Made by a program: the position numbers and the translations under genes. From positions 61,392 through 125,391 of the forward strand of contig WRJC01000003.1 of the NCBI GenBank assembly GCA_009782405.1: a stretch of 64,000 nucleotides of DNA. Direction: 5' to 3'. This document shows, in pieces, positions 34,888-43,217 of this stretch; the stretch's first letter is position 1, and every line of letters starts with the position of its first letter. This DNA is from Oscillospiraceae bacterium. Its GTDB lineage: Bacteria; Bacillota_A; Clostridia; Oscillospirales; WRJC01. The notes under the pieces are model-generated. The model did no database searches. It had not been told where the DNA came from and saw only the letters and a list, made by a program, of their open reading frames with translations.

Positions 34888-34943
34888 GTTTATGCAAGTT
34901 TTATGCACTGACAATGCGTGAATAATAAATGGAGGAATAAAAA

Positions 34944-35855
34944 ATGAATCTAATGACCAGATCGGATTTTGACGGCCTTGCGTGCGCGACTGTTTTAAAA
35001 GAGGTGGGCGTAATCGATTCATGGACTTTCGTTCATCCCAAGGACTTGCAGGACGGGATCGTGAAAGTCACGGAAAACGACGTTTTGACCAATGTGCCGT
35101 ATGTCCCCGGTTGCGGAATGTGGTTTGACCACCATTCGAGCGAAAAAGAAAGAATAGAGGACATTGAGTACAAGGGGGAGAGCCGCATGGAAAAAAGCGC
35201 GGCGAGGATCGTCTATGAATTTTACGGCGGAAAGGAAAAAATGCCGCACTTCGCCGAAATGATCGGCGCGGTGGATATGGTGGATTCGGGCGAGCTTGGA
35301 ATTTGGGACATATTGAATCCGGAAGGCTGGGTTTTGCTGGGGTTTCTGATGGATCCGCGCACGGGACTGGGCAGGTTCAGGGAATTTGCCATCAGCAATT
35401 ACGCATTGATGGAAAAATTGATTGAGGAATGCAGGGTAAAAAATATCGGCGAAATCCTCGAAGGATCCGATGTGCAGGAAAGGATAAAAAAATACAGGGA
35501 GCAGGAAATTTTGTTTCGCGAAATGGTTTCGGCCCACACCGAAACCCGCTCCAATGCGATCGTGACGGATTTGCGCGATGTTTCGCCGATATACACCGGA
35601 AACAGGTTTTTGGTCTATGCGATGTATCCAAATCAGAACATATCCCTTTGGATAGTGGACGGGAGAAACAAGCAGAACGCGCCGATTGCGGTGGGGCACA
35701 GCATATTGAACAGGACGTCCAAAACGGACGTGGGATCGCTGCTCTTGAAATACGGAGGCGGCGGCCACAGGCAGGTTGGCACCTGCCAAGTCCCCTATGA
35801 GGAATGCGACAGGACGATCAGGGAACTTGTCGAAAAAATAAATGCGGACGGGTGA
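34944..35855 (+). CDS. DHH-family phosphoesterase
   Basis: 303 residues. The DHH domain is seen as MTRSDFDGLACATVL (motif I), an EN/DV motif II, MWFDHHSSE (the DHH motif, about residue 61) and GAVDMVDSG (motif IV). The C-terminal DHHA1 substrate domain carries LLKYGGGGHRQVGTCQVP. Members include oligoribonuclease NrnA, cyclic-dinucleotide phosphodiesterases and pyrophosphatase-like enzymes; a choice between them is not possible here. First gene of a seven-gene run with kinases, SIS proteins and transporters. Confidence 0.85.
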   Translation: MNLMTRSDFDGLACATVLKEVGVIDSWTFVHPKDLQDGIVKVTENDVLTNVPYVPGCGMWFDHHSSEKERIEDIEYKGESRMEKSAARIVYEFYGGKEKMPHFAEMIGAVDMVDSGELGIWDILNPEGWVLLGFLMDPRTGLGRFREFAISNYALMEKLIEECRVKNIGEILEGSDVQERIKKYREQEILFREMVSAHTETRSNAIVTDLRDVSPIYTGNRFLVYAMYPNQNISLWIVDGRNKQNAPIAVGHSILNRTSKTDVGSLLLKYGGGGHRQVGTCQVPYEECDRTIRELVEKINADG

Positions 35856-35889
35856 GCGGAATGTTTTCGGCTCTCAAAACTTTCAAAAA

Positions 35890-36438
35890 ATGAAAAACAA
35901 AAAATATATATTGATAGGGATACCAAATTGCGGCAAGTCGACGCTTGGCCGGCGGGTTGCGGAGGTTTTGCAGCTGCCCTTTTTCGACACGGACAAAATC
36001 ACCATGGAAAAAATGGGGGCGAAAAATCCGGCCGATTTTTTCAGGTTCGCGCTGAATGGGCAGTTTATGCTTGGGCAATTCAAGATCATGCATGAACTCG
36101 CCGAGTTCGAGGGGCCGGCGATCATTGCCACCGGAGCGGAAGTCGCGCTGATGCCGGAATGCGCGGAGTTGATGAAAACCATGGGCGTTGTAATCCATAT
36201 TCGGCGGGAAGGCGAAATCGCGATTGCAGGCTTGAAAGGCAAAGGCAAAAGCCGACTTGTCCTGCACAATGAAAAAAACGGGGAAAAAATTGACACGCAG
36301 GAAAAAGTCGTGCAACTTTATTTAAAAGAACTGGCGCAGTATGAGGCGCTGGCCGATTTTGCCTTCGAAAACAACGGAGGCGAAGATGAAGGGCTCGAAA
36401 AACTGCTTGGCATAATAAGAAAAAATGAGAAACATTAA
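35890..36438 (+). CDS. Shikimate kinase-like P-loop kinase
   Basis: 182 residues. A P-loop GIPNCGKSTLGRRVA at residues 9-23 and FFDTDKITMEKMG place it in the shikimate kinase group. The strand TGAEVALMPECAELMK is the equivalent of the GGGxxL region, and an Arg-containing lid (GKGKSRLVLHNEKN) is present. The usual Asp-Arg shikimate residues are only partly kept, so another small substrate is possible. The ATG at 35890 lacks a clear ribosome site; a longer start at 35842, inside the previous gene, cannot be excluded. It overlaps the next gene by 14 bases. Confidence 0.75.
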   Translation: MKNKKYILIGIPNCGKSTLGRRVAEVLQLPFFDTDKITMEKMGAKNPADFFRFALNGQFMLGQFKIMHELAEFEGPAIIATGAEVALMPECAELMKTMGVVIHIRREGEIAIAGLKGKGKSRLVLHNEKNGEKIDTQEKVVQLYLKELAQYEALADFAFENNGGEDEGLEKLLGIIRKNEKH

Positions 36439-37435
36439 TTTATCGGCGGACGGCGGCGGGACCAGCTTGAGGCTTTTGGCGTTTGACGACGATTTGAACC
36501 TTGCCGCCGGCGGAAAATCGGGTTCGGTGAACCCGAATTTTGAAAGCGACAAAAAAATCGGCGAAAACATGTCCGAAGCGGCGAGGACATTGCTTTCGAA
36601 TTTGGGCGGCGGCTGGAAAATAAAGAAGATATATGCGACGATAGTCGGCTCGACCGGTTTCTTCCGGGAAATTTTTTTCAGGGAAGCCGGGGATATGGCA
36701 AAAGGCGCCGCTTTTTGCGATATACCCGAAGGGTACAGCCACCTGTTCGCTTCATCGCTGACAAACAAAGGCGGAGTCGCCCTTTCGGGGACAGGTTCGG
36801 GGGCAATATACTGCAATGCCGGAAAAATATTGCACATGGGCGGCTATGGGATACCGGTGGGCGACGAAGGCAGCGGCGCATGGATAGGCATGCAGGCCAT
36901 TTCCGCAGCAATAAAATATATAAACGGCTGGGGGCAAAGAACGTCGCTGGCCGAAAAATTATATGAATACCTCGGCATAAATTCGCCCGGGGCGATAACA
37001 GGCGCATTGTATAAAAAAGACACGAACCAGCGCGGACTCTTTGCGGGATTTGCCCCTTGTGCGGCCGAATGCGAAAGGGCGGGGGACGGAGTCGCGAAAG
37101 AAATCATATATCGGGCAGGAAATGATATGGCGCTCCAAATGATCGCCCTGCTGAAAAGGGCCGAAAGCGGGCATTTGATAGATACGGCAAAAGAAGCCCC
37201 GACGATATACGCAAGCGGAGGGGCATGGAAAGGGACCCCATATATGTTTGAGGCGATGGAAAAAACGATGCGCGGCGTTTATCCCTCTGCAAACTGCGCG
37301 CACGGCCTTTTCGACCCTGTAGTCGGAGGGGTGGTCAAATTCATCTTCGACAAAACCGGCGAATGCGCCGTTTCGGGCGAATGCGAAAAACACATGAAAA
37401 AAGAATTTAAAGATTATATGTTCAATTTTGATTAA
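36425..37435 (+). CDS. BadF/BcrA-type ATPase, N-acetylglucosamine kinase-like
   Basis: 336 residues of the ASKHA fold. The phosphate-1 motif is LSADGGGTSLRLLAFD at the N-terminus; ALSGTGSGAIYC is phosphate-2; GGYGIPVGDEGSGAWIG (about residues 138-154) is the GlcNAc-kinase signature GxGxxLGDEGSG; and IYASGGAWKG is the adenosine motif. It should phosphorylate an amino sugar, perhaps released from peptidoglycan, in the cytosol. It is followed directly by two SIS-domain proteins, which supports an amino-sugar role. Confidence 0.85.
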   Translation: MRNINLSADGGGTSLRLLAFDDDLNLAAGGKSGSVNPNFESDKKIGENMSEAARTLLSNLGGGWKIKKIYATIVGSTGFFREIFFREAGDMAKGAAFCDIPEGYSHLFASSLTNKGGVALSGTGSGAIYCNAGKILHMGGYGIPVGDEGSGAWIGMQAISAAIKYINGWGQRTSLAEKLYEYLGINSPGAITGALYKKDTNQRGLFAGFAPCAAECERAGDGVAKEIIYRAGNDMALQMIALLKRAESGHLIDTAKEAPTIYASGGAWKGTPYMFEAMEKTMRGVYPSANCAHGLFDPVVGGVVKFIFDKTGECAVSGECEKHMKKEFKDYMFNFD

Positions 37436-37455
37436 AACCGGAAAGGCGGGATTTT

Positions 37456-38202
37456 ATGGAATACATCATGCGCTATTATGAAAAAATAAACGCCGTATTG
37501 AAGCGCCTGTTCGAGGAACAGGGCGAAAACATGCAAAAGGCGGCGGAAAAAATCGTGGGTACGGTCACAAGCGGCGAAGATGCGATGGTTTACATATTCG
37601 GATGCACCCATGCGGGGATAATAGCCCAAGAAGCCTTTTACAGGACGGGGGGGCTGGCAATCATAAATCCGATTTTCCCGCCCGGGCTCATGTGCGACGT
37701 CGCCCCATCCACCATAACCAGCAAAATCGAGCGCATCGACGGCTACGGGGCGATAATCGCGGACGAGCGCAACATAAAAAAAGGAGATTTGCTCATCGTC
37801 CACTCGGTTTCGGGGAGGAATTCCGTGCCTGTCGATATGGCCACGCGGGCAAGGGAGCTCGGGGCCTATGTCATAGCGATAACTTCGCTCGAATATTCGA
37901 GGGCATCGAAACCGCGTTCCAAAAGCGGCAAAAATTTGTACGAAACCGCGGATCTGGTGATAGACAACTGCGGCGAAATCGGCGACGCAGCCGTGGAAAT
38001 CGATGGGTTCGAGCAAAAAACTTCGCCCACTTCCACCATTGCGGGCGCGGCGATAATAAATGCGATAACGGCGCAGGCGGCGGGCATATTTATGCAGCGG
38101 GGAATAACCCCGCCGGTATTTGTCAGCGCGAACATAGACGGCGGCGACGAAAAAAATGCCGCCCTCATGCAAAAATACAAAAACAGGATAAAATATCTAT
38201 AA
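37456..38202 (+). CDS. SIS-domain phosphosugar-binding protein, copy 1
   Basis: 248 residues with one SIS domain. The helix-strand start AMVYIFGCTHAGIIAQEAFYR, then DLLIVHSVSGRNSVPVDMA (Ser-rich sugar-phosphate loop, about residue 118) and YVIAITSLEYSRASKPRS fit the sugar isomerase/MurQ-like group (related to the UPF0309 family). With a GlcNAc-kinase-like protein upstream, a phosphorylated amino sugar is the probable ligand. AAAGGCGGG precedes the ATG. It has a second, divergent copy right behind it. Confidence 0.82.
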   Translation: MEYIMRYYEKINAVLKRLFEEQGENMQKAAEKIVGTVTSGEDAMVYIFGCTHAGIIAQEAFYRTGGLAIINPIFPPGLMCDVAPSTITSKIERIDGYGAIIADERNIKKGDLLIVHSVSGRNSVPVDMATRARELGAYVIAITSLEYSRASKPRSKSGKNLYETADLVIDNCGEIGDAAVEIDGFEQKTSPTSTIAGAAIINAITAQAAGIFMQRGITPPVFVSANIDGGDEKNAALMQKYKNRIKYL

Positions 38203-38226
38203 AAACACAAAGAAAGGCGAAGAAAT

Positions 38227-38955
38227 ATGTTGAAGGAAAGATTTTATGACGCATCGGCGGAACTTTTTGGCACGATTCGAAATTCGCAGAAAACCAATAT
38301 CGAAACTGCCGGCCGGATAATGGCGGACAGCGTCGAAAAAGGCGGCTGCATCCATTTGTTTGACACGGGGCACCTGATCGATTCCGAACTTTTGAACCGC
38401 GCGGGGGGGCTTGTTTTGATGCGCCGCTTCAGGTATCACAACGGCGTGGAATCTTCCGGCTGGAAACGCTCAATGAAAGACAAGAACACGTCCATGGAGG
38501 GGCTTGCCGCATATGCGTTGCGGAGCGGGAATGTGCTGCCGGGCGACGTGATGGTGATAGGTTCCGTTTCGGGAAAAACGCTGAATGTAATAGACTTGGC
38601 CGTGGAATGCAAAAATATGGGCGTCAAAGTGGTCGGGGTCACTTCGATAGAATATTCAAAAACGCTCGAATCGGGGCATTCCTGCAAAAAAAGGCTATTT
38701 GAACTGGCAGATGCGACCATTGACAACTGTGCGCCTTTCGGCGACGCGATGATCGACGTCGAAGGCGCCGAAGCCAAGTTCATACCGGCTTCCGGGCTTG
38801 CGGCGGCCTATATATGTTGGGCTTTGTGCGCGGAGCTCGTGGAAAAGCTCATGGATAAAAATATCACGCCGGGCATATTGAAGAGCGCGAATTACCCCCC
38901 GAATTTGGAATACAACAACGCGCTTTACAAAAGATATGACGAGCAGGGGATATGA
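38227..38955 (+). CDS. SIS-domain phosphosugar-binding protein, copy 2
   Basis: 242 residues, related to the preceding gene along its entire length. Matching blocks are GGCIHLFDTGHLIDSELLNR, DVMVIGSVSGKTLNVIDLA, VVGVTSIEYSKTLES and the C-terminal KNITPGILKSANYP (copy 1: RGITPPVFVSANID). This shows a tandem duplication followed by divergence. The two may form a heteromer or act on two epimers. AAAGGCG precedes the ATG; the gap from copy 1 is 24 bases. Confidence 0.82.
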   Translation: MLKERFYDASAELFGTIRNSQKTNIETAGRIMADSVEKGGCIHLFDTGHLIDSELLNRAGGLVLMRRFRYHNGVESSGWKRSMKDKNTSMEGLAAYALRSGNVLPGDVMVIGSVSGKTLNVIDLAVECKNMGVKVVGVTSIEYSKTLESGHSCKKRLFELADATIDNCAPFGDAMIDVEGAEAKFIPASGLAAAYICWALCAELVEKLMDKNITPGILKSANYPPNLEYNNALYKRYDEQGI

Positions 38956-38968
38956 TTTGCCGGCGCGG

Positions 38969-39017
38969 GTTAGACAAAGCTAACCGCATGGCTTGAGACA
39001 AGTTAGCCAACGCTAAC
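38969..39017. promoter_or_regulatory. Pair of GTTAG-N6-CTAAC sites
   Basis: Two copies of the same dyad, GTTAGacaaagCTAAC (38969-38984) and GTTAGccaacgCTAAC (39002-39017), with centres 33 bp apart (about three helix turns). They lie between the second SIS gene and the solute-binding lipoprotein gene. The arrangement fits cooperative binding of a repressor, or two small RNA hairpins. No promoter could be placed with confidence next to them. Confidence 0.5.
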
Positions 39018-39079
39018 TCGATGGCGGGAGAGCTGACGGGTTAAAAATTTTCGATTTCAAAAGAAAGGGGGAAATGCAA

Positions 39080-40576
39080 ATGAAGCTTGTAAACGGCGAA
39101 AAACTTTTAGCTTTGTTTTTGGCTGTGGCCGCGATTTTGGCTTTTGCCGCGGGCTGCGATGCCAAATCGCCCGAAAGCGACAACAAATCCGCCGAAACAA
39201 ATGCGGCGGCGCAAGACGGCGAAGACGATGAAAACCAAGGGCCGCTCATATATGTCGCCGAATATCTTCCCGAAAAAGATTTCGGAGGCTATGAGTTTCG
39301 GATAATATCGCCCGACGCCGGAATCTTTGTCGATTATCCCGAATTCTGGGCGGATGCCGAAGCCGAGAACGGGGATGTGCAAAACGACGCGCTGTACAAG
39401 AGAAACAGGATAATAGAAGAAAGGTACAACATAAAATTCAAGCAGATAGGCGTCACCGACTGGCCGGAGCTGAAACCGCTGTTCAGCAAAAGCGTGAAAG
39501 CGGGTTCCGACGATTTCGACCTGTGCATGCTGATTTGCCGCGAGGCCTGGTCGTCGTCGCTGGAAGGCATCGTCATGCCCGTGAGCAGCCTGCCATATAT
39601 CGACATCACCCAGCCTTGGTACGCGCACGACGTGAACGGCCAGATTTCCATAAACGGCAAGCACTATTTCGCCTACAGCGACGAATGCCTCAATATGTTC
39701 CATCAGACAATGTCGGTCATGTTCAACAAAAAGCTGGCGGCGGACATGGAACTTGAAAATATGTACAATCTCGCAAAAGACGGCAAATGGACGGTTGACA
39801 AATTATTCGAGTTTTCCCGGACGGCCGCCAAAGATTTGAATGGCGACGGGAAAATGACCAAGGACGACAGATACGGGATGACGGGGCGGGACGATTTGTT
39901 TTACGGATCCTTCTGGGTCGGGAGCGGGATCAAGACCGTAGGCAAGGACGAAAACGATTTGCTCGTGTTCACCGGCGCCGCCGAAAAACTGTATGAGGTG
40001 CTCGATTATGCCTATCAAAACATCTGGGGCAACGGCGACGTCATATATTATGCCAGCACCGACGATGTGGAAACAGGGAAAATGTTCGAAAACGACCAAA
40101 GCTTGTTTCATGTGATGCACATCGGCGCGATCCCCGCCCTGCGGGCGATGGAAACGGATTTCGGGGTTTTGCCTTTCCCCAAATACAGCGAGGCGCAGGA
40201 CAGGTATTATTCGAGGGTGATAGACGGCTGGATACTCTGCGTGCCCAACACGGCGCAGGACTTGGAGCGCGCGAGCGTGATCATGGAAGAGCTCGCAGTC
40301 GAATCTAAAAATTACACGCTGCCCGCATATATCGACACCGTGCTGCGCACGAAGCACACCCGCGACGACGAGAGCCAGGAAATGCTCGATTTGATCCATC
40401 TGACCAGGGCGCTGGACATAGGCGACACTTTCTATTACGAGCCCGTGAGAAGCACATACCACAACGTGATTTCCGCAAAGAAAAACGGCTTTGCCGCCGC
40501 CGTCGAAAAAAACATGGGGGCAATCCAAAAAGTCCTCGACAAGGCGAACGAAGCCGCGCTCGCGCTTGAAAATTGA
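39080..40576 (+). CDS. Extracellular solute-binding lipoprotein (family 1, copy 2)
   Basis: About 498 residues. Signal peptide and lipobox AFAAGC are followed by an acidic linker rich in Ser, Glu and Asp. The binding domain has RNRIIEERYNIKFKQ, LYEVLDYAYQNIWG and DFGVLPFPKYSEAQDRYYSR, the same pattern as the copies at 9.4 and 41.5 kb. No ABC permease is nearby. It sits behind amino-sugar genes and in front of a DMT transporter, so an amino-sugar ligand is likely. AAAGGGGG lies eight bases before the ATG at 39080; ATG 39074 is two codons upstream. Confidence 0.85.
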   Translation: MKLVNGEKLLALFLAVAAILAFAAGCDAKSPESDNKSAETNAAAQDGEDDENQGPLIYVAEYLPEKDFGGYEFRIISPDAGIFVDYPEFWADAEAENGDVQNDALYKRNRIIEERYNIKFKQIGVTDWPELKPLFSKSVKAGSDDFDLCMLICREAWSSSLEGIVMPVSSLPYIDITQPWYAHDVNGQISINGKHYFAYSDECLNMFHQTMSVMFNKKLAADMELENMYNLAKDGKWTVDKLFEFSRTAAKDLNGDGKMTKDDRYGMTGRDDLFYGSFWVGSGIKTVGKDENDLLVFTGAAEKLYEVLDYAYQNIWGNGDVIYYASTDDVETGKMFENDQSLFHVMHIGAIPALRAMETDFGVLPFPKYSEAQDRYYSRVIDGWILCVPNTAQDLERASVIMEELAVESKNYTLPAYIDTVLRTKHTRDDESQEMLDLIHLTRALDIGDTFYYEPVRSTYHNVISAKKNGFAAAVEKNMGAIQKVLDKANEAALALEN

Positions 40577-40577
40577 C

Positions 40578-41477
40578 ATGGATTATTTTGTATTGCTGCT
40601 CGCGGTGGTTTGCATCGCCGCCCAGTTCAGTTTAAACAAATTCTATCAGAAAAATTACGTAGACGGACCGAAAGAAATGCTGTTTTTGCCGTTTGTCAGC
40701 GGAATTGCGAACATCGCGCTTTTCGCCTTGCTCGGTTTTTGCTTCTATGGCAAGCTGCCGGACTTTACAATGTTCTCTTTTCTGATGTCTCTTGCGCTCG
40801 CGGTGGTTTCGACTCTGTCGGCTTTTGTGGGGCTGCTCATAATGAAATACGGGAATATGTCGGTCTATTCCGTTTTCATGATGCTCGGCGGGATGATATT
40901 GCCGTATTTGTTCGGGCTGATTTTCCTCGACGAGAAGATTTCCGCCGCTCGCCTTTTGGGGCTCGCCATATTGATCTTCGCGCTGCCTTGCTCCGTGGCA
41001 AATCCGGCGAAAGAAAAAAAAGCGGCCAAAAAATTCTATTATATGCTGTGCGCGTCCATATTTTTGCTGAATGGCACGATAAGCATAATTTCAAAAACCC
41101 ACTCGATAAACATGGCGGCAGTCCCGGCGGCGAACTTCATAGTATACTCGAATCTGTGGGGGGCGGCCATAAACGGCGCGGCGTATTTCGCATACGCTTC
41201 GCATTCGGCAAAACCGAAAGGGCGCGGAGCCAATCCGGGCAGGCTTCGCGCAGTCCCGGTCATAGCGATATGCGCCTTTGTCGGCGGCATCGGGTATCTG
41301 TTCCAGCTGGTCGCGGCGAAAACCGTCCCCGCAGTCGCGATGTATCCCTTCATAACCGGCGGGAGCATAGTGGCGAGCACGATCGCCGCGAGGATTTTTT
41401 TCGGGGAAAAACTCGGAAAGCCGGCCATGGCGGGCATCGCCATATCATTATTCGGCACGCTGCTGTTTTTGTTTTGA
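40578..41477 (+). CDS. DMT/EamA-type membrane transporter
   Basis: 299 residues with about ten hydrophobic helices in two repeats of five. The small-residue-rich helix ends (LSAFVGLLIMKYGNMSVYSVF, then GGMILPYLFGLIFLDEK) are typical of the drug/metabolite transporter superfamily, as is the second-repeat IFFGEKLGKPAMAGIAI. The ATG lies one base after the lipoprotein stop and has no good ribosome site, so it relies on translational coupling. Pairing of a binding lipoprotein with a DMT carrier is unusual; substrate unknown. Confidence 0.82.
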   Translation: MDYFVLLLAVVCIAAQFSLNKFYQKNYVDGPKEMLFLPFVSGIANIALFALLGFCFYGKLPDFTMFSFLMSLALAVVSTLSAFVGLLIMKYGNMSVYSVFMMLGGMILPYLFGLIFLDEKISAARLLGLAILIFALPCSVANPAKEKKAAKKFYYMLCASIFLLNGTISIISKTHSINMAAVPAANFIVYSNLWGAAINGAAYFAYASHSAKPKGRGANPGRLRAVPVIAICAFVGGIGYLFQLVAAKTVPAVAMYPFITGGSIVASTIAARIFFGEKLGKPAMAGIAISLFGTLLFLF

Positions 41478-41527
41478 AAAATGACGAAAGGGAAACATGC
41501 TGAAACGGCCAAAAATCGGCCGCGCGC

Positions 41528-43036
41528 TCAGTTTGCGGCTTTTTCGTAGTTCTCTATGGTCTTGTCGATGGCTTTCTGCATCGCGCTTTCAAATTTTTCG
41601 AATTGCGAAGCATAGCTCGCATCGCCGTCGTGCGTGGGTATTGCGCGTATGGTCCCCGCAAAATTGCCGAAGTTGTATATTTCGGCGATGTCGTACTGCG
41701 TGTACCTGTTGTCGTAGATTATGTCGAGCATCGCTTCGCTTTCCGTGTCGCGGGTGTTTTTCACTTTCAATGTGATGTCGTAATAGGCGGGCTGCAGCAC
41801 ATACTTCGATTCGCACGTGAGCGCCTCGAGTATTATTCCGGTGCGCTCCAAGTCGGATTCTGTCTTTAAAACGGCGATGACGGTGGACACGTTCGGATTC
41901 ATGCGGCTTATATAGTTTTTTTGGTTCTCGTCGTATTTGGGAAGCGGGACGATGCCGAAATCAGTTTCCATGTTTCGAAGGTTCTCGACGATTCTCATTC
42001 GGATCCACATGGATAGCCCCCGGTCTTCGGAAAACATTTTCGCCTGTTCCTCGTATATGGGGAATTGCCCTTCGTAACGGTGCAGATCGACCACGTTTTC
42101 CTTGTCGCGCATCATCAGGGTGAGCTTGTCCAAAAGCGCGTAATTTTTTTCGCTTGCAAAATTTACGTAGGGCAGGTCGTTTTTGTCTTTGTCGATGATC
42201 GTCCCCCCTGCCGCCCCGTAATACGACAAAAAAGAAGTCCGCTGCACGACGAGCCCGAACCTGTCGTCCCTCAAATTCATCTTTCCGTCGCTGTTCAAAT
42301 CCATTGAAATGTCTTTGCTTTGCTCTATCATTTTGTCGATTGTCCATTTGCCGGAATTCACCAGGTCGTAGGGAATTTCGATTTCGTTTTCCCTTATCAG
42401 CTTTTTGTTGAAAACCATCGCTTCCATGGCATCCTTGTCGATGACTGTCAAATCGCCCTGAATGAAATACAGGCGGTTCCCAACCGACATCTGTTCCGCG
42501 CACGACCGGCTCCACCATGGCTTTTCCAGATCTATATATGGGATTTCGCGGATATCGGTTAATAACCCCTCCTGGGCAAGCGAGACCACTTCGCCGAGGC
42601 GCGGCATCACCACGTCGTACATATTGTCCCCGGCAGCCACGGAAGCGCGCATTTTCGTGCTCACGTTTTCTTCGCGGACTTCTTTGATTTGTATGCCGAA
42701 TTTTTCCTCGATTGCGGAATTTCGCGTAAACACCGCGTCGTTTATGGGTTCGCCGTCCATATGCTCCGAATATATGTCGCGGGTATTCCAATCCGTCCAG
42801 TCGGCATGGCCGGAATATACAGACAAAAAAGTGAAGGAATATTCGCCGAATGTGATTTCCGGCACATCCGGATACATCCGCGGCGCATTATCGGTTGCTT
42901 CTTTGTTTTCGCCGGAGGAAATCGCGTTCTCGGGAGCCGTTTCGTTTTTTTCGTCTGCGCCGTTGCAGGAAACAAGAACGGCCAAAGCCATCGCGCAAAA
43001 CAAAATCAGACAGCGCCAATTTTTTGCAGTCATCAT
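41528..43036 (-). CDS. Extracellular solute-binding lipoprotein (family 1, copy 3)
   Basis: About 502 residues. Signal peptide MMTAKNWRCLILFCAMALAV is followed by lipobox VLVSC. Paralogous to the two other lipoproteins: RNSAIEEKFGIQIKEV, NSDGKMNLRDDRFGLV and TDFGIVPLPKYDENQKNYIS. Closest in layout to the copy at 39.1 kb. The start at 43036 has AGAGAGG upstream. It is transcribed divergently from the GH28-like gene from back-to-back consensus promoters, which suggests shared control by polysaccharide or its breakdown products. Confidence 0.85.
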   Translation of the reverse strand: MMTAKNWRCLILFCAMALAVLVSCNGADEKNETAPENAISSGENKEATDNAPRMYPDVPEITFGEYSFTFLSVYSGHADWTDWNTRDIYSEHMDGEPINDAVFTRNSAIEEKFGIQIKEVREENVSTKMRASVAAGDNMYDVVMPRLGEVVSLAQEGLLTDIREIPYIDLEKPWWSRSCAEQMSVGNRLYFIQGDLTVIDKDAMEAMVFNKKLIRENEIEIPYDLVNSGKWTIDKMIEQSKDISMDLNSDGKMNLRDDRFGLVVQRTSFLSYYGAAGGTIIDKDKNDLPYVNFASEKNYALLDKLTLMMRDKENVVDLHRYEGQFPIYEEQAKMFSEDRGLSMWIRMRIVENLRNMETDFGIVPLPKYDENQKNYISRMNPNVSTVIAVLKTESDLERTGIILEALTCESKYVLQPAYYDITLKVKNTRDTESEAMLDIIYDNRYTQYDIAEIYNFGNFAGTIRAIPTHDGDASYASQFEKFESAMQKAIDKTIENYEKAAN

Positions 43037-43089
43037 AAAAAAACCTCTCTTCACATATTTCATGTCGCGTTTTTTCACTATACGCGTAA

Positions 43090-43118
43090 ATTATACCACC
43101 ATTCGCCGCCTTTGTCAA
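43090..43118 (-). promoter_or_regulatory. Consensus promoter of solute-binding lipoprotein copy 3
   Basis: Minus strand TTGACA (43113-43118), 17-bp spacer, TATAAT (43090-43095). Only 30 bases separate its -35 box from the -35 box of the plus-strand promoter. Confidence 0.8.
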
Positions 43119-43148
43119 CAAGCGGCGCGAAATTATGCCGCGGGGGGC

Positions 43149-43177
43149 TTGACAAAACTTCTTTTATCGGCTATACT
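43149..43177 (+). promoter_or_regulatory. Consensus promoter of the GH28-like gene
   Basis: TTGACA (43149-43154), 17-bp spacer, TATACT (43172-43177), 41 bases before the ATG. Same -35/-10 pair as the promoter at 5669. Confidence 0.8.
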
Positions 43178-43217
43178 ATATAGCCAGGGGCAAATATATG
43201 AAATGGGGGAAACAAGC

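Noticed and set aside
42462..43217. A 250-codon upstream extension of the GH28-like gene
   Set aside because: It runs antisense through the lipoprotein gene and across both promoters; the start at 43218 has its own ribosome binding site.
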